From Agaricus subrufescens (lineage: Eukaryota; Basidiomycota; Agaricomycetes; Agaricales; Agaricaceae), in assembly GCA_029945375.1 (NCBI GenBank), contig CM057059.1:1922001-1986000 (forward strand): a DNA stretch of 64,000 bases, written 5' to 3'. Shown here one piece after another: positions 33,754-45,800 of the stretch. Within the stretch, counting starts at the first letter, position 1, and every line of letters starts with the position of its first letter. The translations under genes were made by a program, and so were the position numbers. Under the pieces are notes generated by a model. That model was not told the DNA's origin and did no database searches. It worked only from the letters and a program-made list of their open reading frames with translations.

Positions 33754-36700
33754 TGAGATGAATCGGTGACCTCGATTACTTGAGAGGACGGTGCCTCAAA
33801 AGCCTGTGTGATGTTAGCTTTTCGCCTCTTGCACTTCGCGCATTCAGCGTTGTTGTCAGCAATGCGGTGTTGATCATGCCACGTGACATCATGTTGGTGT
33901 CGTTTATAGACACATTTGGAATCGTTGGCAGCGTGTGCGCCACCACAGTTAAGACATTTAGGAGCGTGCTTACATCCTTTGAAGTCCGGTTTCTTTCTCT
34001 CTTCTCCACAACAAGGTCTGAACGTGTCGTGGTTTTCAGTTCGGTGGGGATTTTTGCGTCTTGCGCAGATATTGTGGTTGATGTGACACCTTGACGTTCC
34101 ATGATTCCATTTCCAGCATTTTTGGCACTGGGGAACGAATTCACGTTGGCGAGCATATTCGAGCCGGATGAGGTGACCTCACATGTTGTAAACTTTGTTG
34201 ACCAGGTTCTTGGTGAGAAGTCCAGCCTTGGAATCCCAAACGTCTATGAAAATGATGCATTTGTCGTTAGAGCCTTTGCACTTAATGACAGTGGGTGTGG
34301 CTTTGGCTTCAAGACTGCGGAATTGTACCACGTTCTGCATAGCCACTAGTACTAGCTCGCCGGTCAGTATACTTTCTGGGTTGTGAGCAGGGAGGTTGGT
34401 CCAGTAATCAAACCCTTTCATGATGAGATGGGCCACCGATTGTGGCGCTTGCGGATCTTTGATTTGTTCGTCCGCTGGGGTGTCCAAAGCAAACATAAGT
34501 GCCTCTTTGATGGCATTGAAACCCTGTTTAGATGGGACAAGGTTAAGGTAGAAATGGACGACCATCTTGAATAGACAGCCGCTTTGAACTTGAAGTTGAG
34601 ACTCTGACATCATCAGAGCTTGGTTCATTTTGTCAACAACCGCTCCCATGTCATTGAAGCATTCTGGTTGGACAATGTGGCTGAAGCCGAATTGGGCAGA
34701 CTTTCTGTTAAGTCCAGCCAATATTCCTTGCGCCGCTTTTTGGGCCGCAGTCTGGTTGCATCCTTTAGACACATGTGAGTTGGATCCGGCTGAAGCTGAA
34801 GAGCCCGATGAAGGGGGGGTTGTTACCATCAGTGCAACAGTTTTGAGTGCTTCCTGAATGGACATTTCAGGATATGCCTTCTTGAGTTCCACCACCCATT
34901 GAACTGCCTCAGCTGGCATGTTAGGGGCAATGGTGGGTTTGACAGTCACCGGTTTCTTGAGAGCCGATGCATAGGAGACAGGGGTGGGCTTTGCTTGGGC
35001 CCGCAGTTTGGTGGCTAGGTTTGCCTTAGGAGCATTAACGTTAGCCTTATGTAGGGGAATGGGAGGAGGGACAGCTTGTCCCTGAAGGGGTTCCTCCAAT
35101 TGGATGACAAGACTTTTAGATGGCCCAGCTTTCGGCTGAGCCTTACCTTTAGTATTTGCTTGTTGTTGAGCAGTGAATTGGATGAATTTGTTGGCCTTGG
35201 GCATGGCCGCAATCTTGATGGGGGATGGGGCCGGGATAGGTGCCGGCTTGGGGATGGGGCCGGGACAGGTGCCGGCTTGGGGATGGGGGCAGGGGGGGTA
35301 GGAATTTTCTTACCTTTACCTTTTTCCTTGGCGGTAAGACGTGGAGGGGATGAGTCGATCTCCATGGGGGCGACAGCACTTGGAGTCGGGGCCACGCTTT
35401 GTGGTTGCCGGACTTGATGGGAGGGGGTCGGGTTGATGGGGAGGGGGGGGAATCCTTCTCTCATCTCATCTCTTCTCTTCTTTGCATACACCTCAACCAT
35501 ATGGCTGAGAGAGCCATGATTTGGGACAATAACGTTTGCCCAGTCTGTTCCGAGGAGCAGACCGACAAAGTCAACAAGGCGTTTGGCTACAGCTGGAGCG
35601 TTGCCAACTTGATTGGGAGTTATTTGCATGAACGGTTTCAATACCGCTCACAATTCCCTGGAAAGGTCATTGAGCTCATCAAGTTCAAACTTGATGTGCT
35701 CGGAGTGTCGTTTGGGGAGCGCTGGAGAACTGTGGCGCATTTCCTTGTCAACTATTTCGCCAGTAATTTCCTTGGATTTGGAAATGTCGGCTTGGAATTC
35801 TTGAGCGGATTTTGTCTTTTCACCGCTTTCGACGATTTTGGCTGAAGATGACTGATTGGCTTCCTTGACCCTAAGGGCGTAAAGCTGTGCCGTGGTGGCT
35901 TTTTGCACACATGGGGATGTAGGGGTCTTATCGAGGTCTATAACTTGACCTCGGCTTGGGGGAGTAATTTGCTGGACTTGGAGAGCCGGGCTCTTGATAC
36001 CCGATGGTTCAGCTGACATGGCATAATCCGTGGGTGGATTGGCCGGTGTGGCCTCTGTGGTCTTCAGAGCCGGATGACTAAGAAGAGCTGGGGAAGGGGT
36101 TGGAATGCCAAAGCTTTCCGATTGGACAGACGAGGGGATGGTCTGTGCGGGCTCGAGAGCTGGATGACTCATCAGTGCCGGTTCGGGAGTAGGAAAGACC
36201 GGGCTTTCCGATTGGTGGGGGCGGGGTGATGTGGCCTTTAGAGCCAGGTGGTCCAAAAGTGCAGCATCTGGGGTGGGCTGGCTGTAGCTGGGGGTAGCGT
36301 AGGACAGGGGGTAGCGCTCCATCTTGGGGCAAGGTGGAGGTTGTCGAGCATTTCTGGACCAGGCATAGGGATGCCATAGTCGCTAGATGTCTGTTGAGTG
36401 GCAGCAGCTTCATCTTCCTCTTGTCACTGTAGCCTTTCCAGTCTCTCTCTCTCAACTCCCCCAAAAACTCTCGGATCATCCTCAGGCTCACTCTCCTCCT
36501 CACTTGACTCCTCCTCTTCGCTCTCCTCTTGGGTGATCTCCTTATCTGTTGCCGGATCCTTGGGAGCAGGTCCAGCTTCCTCCACTTGTTGAGCCTCTTC
36601 AGCTCGCACTTGATCAAGGGTTTTGAATGCTGATGGCGCCATAATACCCTTCAGCTCTCTGGTCATAGCCCTCTTTTTGCCTGGGACCATGCTTTGAATA

Positions 36701-36855
36701 GCTCCTTTAACCTTCGTTCTGAATTTCAAGGTCGTAGAAGCGTGGGAAGCAACTGTGCAGATGCTCCCTGTGGGCGACGGTGGTTGCAATGGATGTTTGT
36801 ATGGCTGGGGTCGCTTTCCAGACATACTGGGGCGCAGGGGGTCGCGAGATATCAA
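33750..36855 (-). pseudogene. LINE-A ORF1, zinc-knuckle protein
   Basis: It starts MISRDPLRPSMSGKRPQP at 36,855. A Ser/Glu-rich acidic stretch leads to a stop at 36,424 where LINE-B reads on, with more frame changes near 35,640 and 35,200. The middle is Pro/Ala-rich. The conserved C-terminal half reads VQWVVELKKAYPEMSIQEAL, GLNRKSAQFGFSHIVQPE, HFYLNLVPSKQGFNAIKEA, then the knuckles CQKCWKWNHGTSRC and CLNCGGAHAANDSKC. Its stop TGA overlaps the ATG of ORF2 (33,753-33,750). It is presumably the RNA-binding/chaperone component of the retrotransposition particle. Confidence 0.85.
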
Positions 36856-36951
36856 GCGTTATCCCTGTAAAGCAGAATATATTCCAACTAAATGCACGTC
36901 CAACACCAAAATCCTAAATAGGAAGGTGATGGTAAGAGATCAAGAAGGAAT

Positions 36952-37773
36952 TTTGTCTAAAACCGATTCTGCTGTCTCTGCTGCTGTCTCTGAGCTGTCT
37001 AGCCACTTCAAACTGCGAGATCTCGGGTCTACCACTCTGCTACTAGGTATTCAGGTGAAGCAGGACTGATCTAAGCGCACTATTTCGCTCTCACAAGAGC
37101 ACTACATCAAGGAGCTGCTAGAACGATTCCATATGGATGATTCCAACTCCCTTTCCACCCCTCTACCTCCTGGATCTGAGCTCTCGACATCCTGCCCATT
37201 GGCTTGCAGTGAAGCATTTACTTTGCTATTTGAAGGGCACCCTGCACTACCAGCTTGTCTACAGAGGTGGTGACTCTGGGGAACTGTTTACCACCTATTC
37301 CTGATGCCTCTCACGGCGGCTGCAAGGCCACAGGTCGAGCTACAGGTGGATATGTGACCATTGTCTCTGGTGCTGCTGTGGGCTGGTCCTCAAAGCGTCA
37401 GCCTTTTGTGACTCTCTCGAGCACTGAGGCTGAGTTTGTGGCTGCTGTTGAGGCTGGAAAGGAGATCAAGTGGACTAGGAACATTCTCAGCGAGTTTGGC
37501 TACCCCCAGACACTTGCTTCGACTTTATTTGTTGATAACAAGTCTGGAATCAGTGTGGCAAAGAATCCTGAGCACCACGGGCACATGAAACACCTAGATC
37601 TTCAGTTCTACTGGTTCTGGGAGGTTGTAGAAGAAGGAATCATTGATCCCCTCTATGTTTCTACTGATCAGCAAGTGGCAGACATTCTGACCAAGGCTGT
37701 AGCACCAAAGGTGATTGATTTTGCTGTCCCGCTATTGGGACTTGGACACTAGACTGCTTGGATCAAGGGGGTG
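36952..37773 (+). mobile_element. Copia K2, 3' part (RT end, RNase H, polypurine tract)
   Basis: The reverse transcriptase resumes (SAVSAAVSELSSHFKLRDLG...LLGIQVKQD, then a stop) and continues to LPPGSELS. Here about 230 bp are missing compared with the copy at 42 kb. It then continues [20 protein letters not shown] and, after a one-base frame error near 37,303, RNase H (DASHGGCKATGRATGGYV, LSSTEAEFVAAVEAGKEIKW, LFVDNKSGISVAKNPEHHG) and ends GLGH. The purine tract GGATCAAGGGGGTG directly precedes the LTR. Confidence 0.9.
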
Positions 37774-38050
37774 TGTTAGAATGCCCCAAGCATTCAGTTA
37801 AGTCAAGCTATTAGAGTGACTGGTTAATTTGTTTTGTGCATAACTCAACTTAGAGTACAGCAGATGCTTCTGCTCACATAATAGATTAGTCAGCACATGT
37901 TGAACTTGCCTGTGGACAACTTAGAAGTCTTTAGCTTCTTATACTTGTCCACAGATTAACTGTGCTAATACTAGCTCATTTCTTATCTGATCCGCTCAAT
38001 ACTAGTGTCGTTAGGATTGCCACTGCAAACTCTACATTCTTGTTCCAACA
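37774..38050 (+). repeat. 3' LTR of copia K2 (LTR1)
   Basis: It starts TGTTAGAATGCCCCAAGC and ends TTGTTCCAACA, 277 bp, directly after the polypurine tract. It lacks a 50-bp segment that the other LTRs of the family have; the gap lies between 37,954 and 37,955. Confidence 0.85.
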
Positions 38051-38075
38051 GGGAGAAGCCTTTAGCAACAAGAGG

Positions 38076-38395
38076 AGCCCTATAGTGCTTAAAGCATTCA
38101 GTTATTAGAGTGACTGGTTAATTTGTTTTGGGTATATCTCGACTTAGAGTAAAGCGGATGCTTTTGTTCATGTGATAGATTAGTCAGTGCATGTTGAACT
38201 TGCGTGTGGACAACTTAGAAGTCTTTAGCTTCTTATACTTGTCCACAGGTGAGCAATCTCTTTGTATTGTTGTTTCAGCTTCTTATACTTGTCCACAGAT
38301 TAACTGTGCTAATACTAGCTCATTTCTTATCCGATCCGCTCGATACTAGCGTTGTTAGGATCGCCACTGCAAACTCTACGTTCTACTTCCAACAG
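38076..38395 (+). repeat. Second copia LTR (LTR2), partly degraded at its start
   Basis: It is in the same orientation as LTR1, about 25 bp after it. Its first bases are altered, but from GCATTCAGTTATTAGAGTGA onward it follows LTR1 and ends TTCTACTTCCAACA. It contains the 50-bp segment 38,249-38,298 that LTR1 lacks. It abuts a copia RT fragment of opposite orientation, so it is probably a solo or truncated LTR from another insertion. Confidence 0.75.
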
Positions 38396-41256
38396 GTAGA
38401 CAAGCTGGTAGTGCATTGTGCCCTTCAAATAGCAAAGTAAATGCTTGACAGCAAGCCAGTGGGCAGGAGCAGGATTGTGATTGAATCTCCCAAGGTAGGA
38501 GACAGCATCGGCAATGTCGCATCAAGTCATGGTGGCGAGATACTGCAGGGCACCTACAGCAGAGAGATAGGGAACTGACTTCATCTCAGCTTACTCCTCA
38601 AGTGAGGGAACAATGTCAGAGAGCTCAGAGCCAGGAGGTAGAGGGGTGGAAAGGGAGTTAGAATCATCCATATGGAATCATTCTAGGAGCTCCTTGATGT
38701 AGTGCTCTTGGGAGAGGGAGATGGTGCGCTTAGAGCGATCCTGCTTCACCTGAATGCCCAATAGAAGAGTGGTAGAGCCTAGATCTCGCAGTTTGAAGTG
38801 CCGAGACAGCTCTGAGACAGCAGAGGCCATGGCTGCATCGCTTTTGGAGACTAGGGTAATGTCATCAATGAAGACAGGCACTATGATGATGTTTTTTATG
38901 GGCCTGCCCGTCAGCCTTTATTCAAAGTAGCTACTACAAGGTTGCAAATCCAAGCATACTACTAAGAAATGGATGTCATAACATGTATCCAGAACGGGCC
39001 ACAAATTCGTTACATGGAGTCAAACTTACATGGGTGGTGAAAGAAACGTATCCGTGCAACAAGGTCAAGCGCTCAAGGAGAAAAGAAAAAACAAATCATA
39101 AAAGTCGAAATAATAGGGGAACTAACCATCAGTCTGGGACAAACAATCACAGTCAACCTCTGGCCAGTTCTTCCCTGGAACCCCGCATTGGCAGGGGGAG
39201 ACACATACGAGACGGTTATCAAAGACTTAGAAGGTGATGAGGGTAAAGCGTCAAAGTGGTGGAATGGCATCGCGCCAGAACTCCGAAACGCCCGGTGAAA
39301 AGCGCTACTTGTTCGATGGGAACTGGCACTTGAGCCAGTTGCGGTCAAACTGATGTTCCCAGAACGGACACGAAGTGTCCGTGCTGGAGTGCATCGTCTT
39401 GCTCTTCTTGGATGTGGAACAGTTGACGCAATGGTGGATGGTGGCGTCAATGCAGGACACGGCACAGGCGGAGTCATGGTGATCAGAGAAATGCGGACTG
39501 CTGCAGTGTGCGCACCGGACACCTTTAGCCCGGCACACATTAGAGTGGTGGCCCCATTGCTGGCAACAAGTGCACAGCGCAGAGCCGGGCCGGGGTGCAG
39601 CGCCCCGGACCTGACAATTGTGACTGCCTATAATGATCATCTTACCTATGAAGTCGCGGGCCGCGCAGCCCAAGACGGAGTCGGAGATATCGACCCATGC
39701 AACGCATGAGTCGGCCTTTGGTGAGGTCCGCATAAATTGGACCGCATGGATGATGGATGGGGATAGGGAATGGCCTACCGGGGATTCTTGCAAAGCCACC
39801 TGGAAGGTGGCGCGTTGCGCGTGGATCCAAGTGCACGACTCGGATGGGATAAGTGGGACGTCGATGACCTTGAGATAGGACGTCGACGTAACGGGAGCGG
39901 ATTGGATGGGGATGACCCCAGGGGTGGTGATGAGGCGGCGGACGTGCTTGAGCACGCAATTCCCCTTGGGCACGGATGGGACTTGGTTTCCGGCTATGAA
40001 GATGCCGGCCTTGATGTCGATTGCATGTTCCAGAACAAAGGTCGACTTGAGGTCGGCCTTGAGGTGGGTGTTGATCTCGCTAATAATAGCAGGAGTAATG
40101 GAACTTGCCAGAATGTTAGTTCCGGCCGGTGGAATAATGCGGACCCCACAGTGTGAGAGTCCATGATCTGTGTGTTTGCCCTTCTGCTTATGCTTGGGGG
40201 CGCGAACAGAAACGGCAGGGGCAGAGGAGGGGGTGGGAGCTGCTGGGGATGAGGGGAGACCAGTGAACTTCACCAATTTCTTCGGCTTGGGAGGTGCCGC
40301 AGCAGCTGCAGGTGCAGCCAGCGGGTTTAGGAAGGGGACCCAGGTGGCTTACCTTGGCCGCTTGGTAATCTTGGCCACATCAGCCTCAGCCTCAGCCATA
40401 GGAGACCGAGGGCATGGTGTGGGCGTGGCCGATGGGGGAGGAGGCGTGGCTGGGACAGAGGGAGGGGGGGGGCAGAGACTCCGGGGGCAGTCCAGCACTG
40501 GCAATAACTTGAGTGAGCTGAACATCGAAGGCCATGAAGCCTCCCATGCCAAAAAACTCGCGTTGGGAAAGGTTTGGTGACTTGAGGATAAGCCACAGTG
40601 ATCATAGAAGCTCGTCCATCAGTGCGTCCAAGCATTCTGTGCATCCGTTGACCTTGGCTGTGCGCACGGCTTCACCAAGGCTGTCGGCCAGAGAGTTCTT
40701 GGCCCTCTTCGGAGGAGTGGGGACCAAGGGGGAGGGAAGGGGGGAGGAAGTCGTGGGGGGGCGCGGCGGTCCAAACGGAGTCTTTGGGCTCGCAGATGCA
40801 TACAACAATGGAGTCATCGCAGCTTGGGACAGGCCAGGGGTGGGGGTGGCAGGAGTAGCAGGCTGCTTACCCTTCACCTTGAGATGAGACCGCATCTTAT
40901 CAATACGGCTCGCCTTTGGAGTCACCAGTGGAGGTGGCGTCTCCCTCATAATCAACTCTTGCAGCTTGCGCTGCAGCTTGTTTGGCACTTCTCCATCATC
41001 AGACCAATCACCAGAATTGAAATCCAGTCAAGTATCCATCGTTAGAGCACAGTATATTCCTACTCAAGCACTTCCACTGAGACTTCCAAAACAGGAAGGT
41101 GGTGGTTGTGGTTCAAGAAGGGATGTTCACGCAGTATGACCTTGATGTCTCCCTTGGAATAGATGTAGATGGAGTTGTCGGAGCAAAGTCTGGAGTAGCC
41201 AATACCCTCTAGAACACCTTGGAGCTTCTTACTCCACTGTCTGGCAGCCTGCTTAA
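38396..41256 (-). mobile_element. Copia RT fragment K3, split by an ORF1-only element
   Basis: It is minus strand. From right to left, 41,256-41,127 encodes QAARQWSKKLQGVLEGIGYS and SDNSIYIYSKGDIKV. The ORF1-only element occupies 38,892-41,126. Then 38,891-38,396 encodes MPVFIDDITLVSKSDAAMAS and the following RT up to QLVYR. It has no LTR of its own. It is flanked by a plus-strand LTR on the left and a minus-strand LTR on the right. Stops are present (near 38,677 and 38,590). Confidence 0.8.
38892..41126 (-). mobile_element. ORF1-only non-LTR element, copy 2
   Basis: It is minus strand and about 2.2 kb. The poly(A) is reduced to T6 at 38,892. The 5' end at about 41,126 reads CTTCTTGAACCACAACCACC in sense and continues with TTCCTGTTTTGGAAG. 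The ORF begins MDT at about 41,042, has an early stop and a frame error near 40,330-40,600, then runs 40,276-39,305 with VGHSLSPSIIHAVQFMRTS, CTCCQQWGHHSNVC, HCVNCSTSKKSKTMHSSTDT and the end QFDRNWLKCQFPSNK. It sits in the copia RT between KGDIKV and IVPVFIDD, flanked by similar but not identical decamers (GCACTATGAT and GCAGTATGAC), probably a decayed target duplication. Confidence 0.82.
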
Positions 41257-41573
41257 TGTTGGAAGTAGAATGTAGAGTTTGCAGTGGCGATCCTAACGAC
41301 GCTAGTATCGAGCGGATCGGATAAGAAATGAGCTAGTATTAGCACAGTTAATCTGTGGACAAGTATAAGAAGCTATAACAACAATACAAAGAGATTGCTC
41401 ACCTGTGGACAAGTATAAGAAGCTAAAGACTTCTAAGTCATCCACAGGCAAGTTCAACATGCACTGACTAATCTATCATGTGAATGGAACCGTCTGCTGT
41501 ACTCTAAGTCAAGATATACACAAAACAAATTGTCCAGTCACTCTAATAACTGAATGCTTGGGGCATTCTAACA
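41257..41573 (-). repeat. 3' LTR of copia K4
   Basis: It is minus strand, 317 bp, TGTTAGAATGCCCC... to ...TTCTACTTCCAACA in sense, next to the polypurine tract at 41,574-41,587. It has the two AGCTTCTTATACTTGTCCAC repeats flanking the intron-like segment. Its outer end abuts the K3 RT fragment (…GCTTAA), so K4 inserted there. Confidence 0.9.
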
Positions 41574-42435
41574 CACCCCCTTGATCCAAGCAGTCTAGTG
41601 TCCAAGTCCCAATAGTGGGACAGCAAAATCAATCACCTTTGGTGCTACAGCCTTGGTCAGAATGTCTGCCACTTGCTGATCAGTAGAAACATAGAGGGGA
41701 TCAATGATTCCTTCTTCTACAGCCTCCCGGAGCCAGTAGAACCGAAGATCTAGGTGTTTCATGTGCCCATGGTGCTCAGGATTCTTTGCCACACTGATTC
41801 CAGACTTGTTATCAACAAATAAAGTCGAAGCAAGTGTCTGGGGGTAGCCAAACTTGCTGAGAATGTTCCTAGTCCACTTGATCTCCTTTCCAGCCTCAAC
41901 AGCAGCCACAAACTCAGCCTCAGTGCTCGAGAGAGTCACAAAGGGCTGACGCTTTGAGGACCAGCCCACAGCAGCACCAGAGACAATGGTCACATATCCA
42001 CCTGTAGCTCGACCGGTGGCCTTGCAGCTGCCGTGAGAGGCATTGGAATAGGTGGTAAACAGTTCCCCAGAGTCACCACCTCTGTAGACAAGCTGGTAGT
42101 GCAGGGTGCCCTTCAAATAGCAAAGTAAATGCTTCACTGCAAGCCAATGGGCAGGAGCAGGATTATGATTGAATCTCCCAAGGTAGGAGACTGCATAGGC
42201 AATGTTGGGACGAGTCATGGTGGCCAGATACTGCAGGGCACCTACAGCAGAGAGATAAGGAACTGACTTCATCTCAGCCTGCTCCTCGAGAGAGGGCACA
42301 ATGTCTGAGAGCTCAGATCCAGGAGGTAGAGGGGTGGAAAGGGAGTTGGAATCATCCATATGGAATCATTCTAGCAGCTCCTTGATGTGGTGCTCTTGTG
42401 AGAGCGAAATAGTGCACTTAGAACGGTCCTGCTCA
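41574..42435 (-). mobile_element. Copia K4 internal 3' part (RT end and RNase H)
   Basis: The frame 42,359-41,595 is open and encodes [60 protein letters not shown], then RNase H (ASHGSCKATGRATGGYVTIV, FVDNKSGISVAKNPEHHGHM, QQVADILTKAVAPKVIDFAV) ending GLGH. It is the cleanest copia 3' end in the window. On the right it is cut near 42,436 by a plus-strand ORF1-only element. The next copia sequence on the right (56.57 kb) is integrase, so much of the RT is missing between them. Confidence 0.88.
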
Positions 42436-42799
42436 TCATCCCTTCTTGAACCGCAACCACCACCTTCCTGTTTTGGAAGTCTCAGTGGAAGTGCTCGAGT
42501 AGGAATACATTTGCTCTAACGATGGATACTCGCGAGGATTTCAACTCTGGGGACTGGTCTGATGATGGAGAGGTACCGCAAGAGCTGCAGCACGAGCTGC
42601 AGAAGATGATTATGAGGGAGACGCCGCCTCCACCGGCTACTCCTAAGGCGACCTGTCTTGAGAAGATGAGGTCTCACTTGAAGGTGAAGGGCAAGCAACC
42701 TGCCACCCCCGTCACTCCCACTCCTATGCCTGGCCCGTCCCAAGCAGTGACAACTCCATTGTCGTATGTGTCTGCAAGCCCAAAGACTCTGTTCAGACC
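42436..42799 (+). mobile_element. ORF1-only element, copy 3, 5' part
   Basis: This is plus strand. The 5' box reads CCCTTCTTGAACCGCAACCA, continuing CCACCTTCCTGTTTTGGAAG. The ORF starts MDTREDFNSGDWSDDGEVPQ at 42,522 and is cut after SPKTLFRP by the poly(A) end of LINE-B. It resumes at 51,201. Confidence 0.85.
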
Positions 42800-42890
42800 T
42801 TTTTTTTTTTTTTGTAATCAATGGGATTTATTTCAAAATCGACCTTAAGGGTGCCATAACGCGTTCCCCGTACTTTACATCGCCTGTACA

Positions 42891-45800
42891 CTACCTCTGT
42901 CGGCTCAAGACATTACATTGAGAAACGAACAACAGATGAGCAAAAGAAACGTATCCAGCGGACTTGGTCAACGCTATATGAGAGAGAGAAAAAACAAACA
43001 AACGAGCATAGAGCGATCCGAATACAAGTACAATAATACCAGACTGAAGGAAAAGGAAACGCTGAAAAATAAGCACAAAGAAAAGAAACTCCTTGCACCT
43101 TTTGTGTACATTCCGCCGAGTCCACGGCCTCATCTCCATTACCGAGTTCATAAACACCTCTCTCCATTCATCTGCCTCGAACACAGTTTTGAACTGGCTC
43201 ATAATCGTCTCATGGTAGAAAATTGGCCCCATAAGAAGAGGACGCTTGTGCTTCCTCCTCTTCTTGTTCTCATCTTTCCATTGCTGGTATACCTGCTTGT
43301 AATACGCAGGCCAGTTGGGTTCACATATTCTTGGCACTCGCGGAAGATCAGAGTTGTCTTCAAATGCAAATGCTTTAGGATTGTCAGTCAGGAATAGGAT
43401 AAGACCTTGGATGGATTTGATCCCGCCGATAGAATAGTGTTCCGCCCTTCTGACGAATAGTGGGCAGACATTAAGAATATGTTGACGCGTCTCCAGTGAG
43501 TTAGGAGAGCAAGGACATGTCTTGAAAGGTTTGTTTGGAAAGAATCGAGCGCGATAAGATCCGATGGGGGCGTGGTTGGTAATTGTGCGCACAAGTCAAG
43601 CACACAAGGGGGAGTTACGTATGAGTGACAGAGGCCCCACTGTAGTTGCGGAGCCATAAGCCTAGGTTGAGGTGAGTTGGTTTGTCAACTGTGAACTTAC
43701 AATTATTTTTGTGATCAGCAGCACCGCCCTGTTTTAACTGATCCAAATTATCTAAGCCAGCAGCACCACCGTGTTTTAACCGACTAGACTTTTTCTTCCC
43801 CGGACGGAGTTGATAGTCTGAGTAGGAGGCGTCCGGCCTCAACATCCCAGTCCTGAAACTACCGTCATGAAATTCATCATGCAGAGCAAAGGGGGAGGTG
43901 GCTAGCCCCGCTCTCAATTCCCTGCTTGATACCCAAAAGTGATCCGGATACAAAGTGTTATGCTTCAACCTCTCAGATTCAACTTTACAGGATTTTGTGT
44001 CATACCAGCCCTGCCCCTTGAAGCAAGCCCGGTTCATTGGGTCCTTGAACCCCTGGTGCCATAGTGCAATCGCGGATTTGGTGGTTCCACTTCTGGCCCA
44101 TCTGTATGATACGGATTGAGGAAACTGAATCCCTGCCCAAGTGAAGGTCCGCTCTTTTCTAGCGTTCCAATAAGCCTGGAAAGCTGCCGGCTGAAGGCCG
44201 ACATTACTATCCGGTGGTTGAGTTGCCCAACTCTCTCAGAAGCCCTTCACGCAAATATCCACTAAGGGGAATTTGGTTACAAGAGCCTCAAACATGAGCA
44301 AGACGGCAATCGACAATTGACTACCAAAAGGCTTGGATGAAACTGCCATAAGTTCGCAAACCGTGGATGGCAAGGTGGTGTAGAGAATGACTCGTTTGAC
44401 ATCAAGTCCTTTCTCTATTTTATGGTATGCTTTGAGGAGGCCAAGGAATGCAGACCATCCTACAAGTGTTTCCTTCGTGACTCTGCGTCCAGCGGCACGG
44501 GTTTTGGACGAAATCGTTTTGTCGTTGAACACGGTGGACAAAGCAATGTGGGAGTGGCTCTGATTCTCCAGGGGGTGGGAGGGATTGATTGGGTTGAGAA
44601 CACCAGCTGTGATAACATGAAGATCACTGGTGTTATGAATGTTCACCCCATGAATGTTGAGGTGATAAAGAAAAGAGTCATCCTTGTCCGCGGGGGGTTG
44701 GATGAATTTGATGTGGTCCGGACATTGGTCAATGAGCTGATACCCAGGTTTAATGTGCTCAGAGAGGGGGTGGAAGATCTCCTTGCAAGGAATATTGATG
44801 ATGGAGTCGAGGGGGGACTTCATCTTCTGTTGGATTGCCTCGGTTTTGAATTCCAAGGAGTTGTGGTGTAGGGTTGAGCCCTTGGCTTTCCACCGTTCTA
44901 TTAGTGTAAGAACGGGGTGGTTGGGGTGGAGTGTGTTGAGGCAAATTGTAGAGCGCTCATACAGCTTTTTGAGGGTGATGGAGATTATCATGAGGCCAGC
45001 CACGGCACTCATCCCACCTATGGGAGTTGTTCAGAACGTGCCTGTGATCCAGCGAGCTCCTTGGGAATGGGTAAGTTCGACCATTTTGACATTGGTCCTA
45101 AAACATCTAGTACCCAGAATGTACCAACACCAAAGCCCAAAGGTCGCTATTGGTTGTACGCACAAAATGTAGAGCGTACATTTTTGCTTGATGGTAAGTC
45201 CACGCGCCGAGTTGCCAAGGGATTTCATGCAGCGGACTGCCGAAATAGATTTCATGGCGTAGAATTTGACATGATCCTTGAATGTGAGGTTGTGGTCAAA
45301 CATTATTCTGAGGTACCTCCAGATTGTCTTGGGAGTAAGGGGGTTGGTCGAAGTGAAGGGGGCGAACCCAAGGGGGAGTGAGGGGTTGGCCAAGTGATAG
45401 TTGCGGGCGGAATCCACAAAGTTGAAGAGTTCCGTCTTTGAGTGTTCCATAACCAGACCAAAGTCGTTGAGTATGGAAGTGATTTGGGCATATGCCTCTT
45501 TTAGAGATTCGAAAACGTCCGATCTACAATCCCCAGTTGCAACAAGAAGTCCGTCGTCAACAAAAGAAAGAAAAGCGGTTAAGGGAAAATGAATATGAGA
45601 ATCCTTGTCCAATAACCATAAGTCCAAAAGATGGAAAACAGGAGCTAAATACAATGCAGAAAGAATTGGAGAAAGTGCACTACCTTGTCCTACACCTATG
45701 TCAGACTCGAAGAAAGGAGAGGTTAAACTGTTAATAGAATATTGTGTTTTTCGACCAATGAGATAATTAGAGAAGAAAGAAACAACTTTGTTCGCAAAAC

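Larger units (their letters stand above)
27245..36951 (-). mobile_element. LINE-A, 8.1-kb non-LTR retrotransposon
   Basis: The element is on the minus strand. The poly(A) shows as T16 at 27,245-27,260, preceded in sense by CATTGATTAC and, further up, AATAAA. The 5' end lies near 36,951 in the sequence that reads ATTCCTTCTTGATCTCTTA in sense. It sits inside the copia RT. Without the 1,578-bp insertion it is about 8.13 kb, nearly the same as LINE-B at 42.8 kb, so both are full length. ORF1 and ORF2 overlap by ATGA. No convincing target duplication can be read at this site. Confidence 0.9.

Noticed and set aside
27230..36965. Target-site duplication of LINE-A
   Set aside because: Left flank CTCTGGTG and right flank TTTGTCTAAA share only one or two bases; a duplication cannot be supported.
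38076..41573. Copia auto-integration circle from the inverted LTRs around fragment K3
   Set aside because: Both LTRs abut K3 with the same (U5) end, which simple auto-integration does not predict; independent insertions explain it better.
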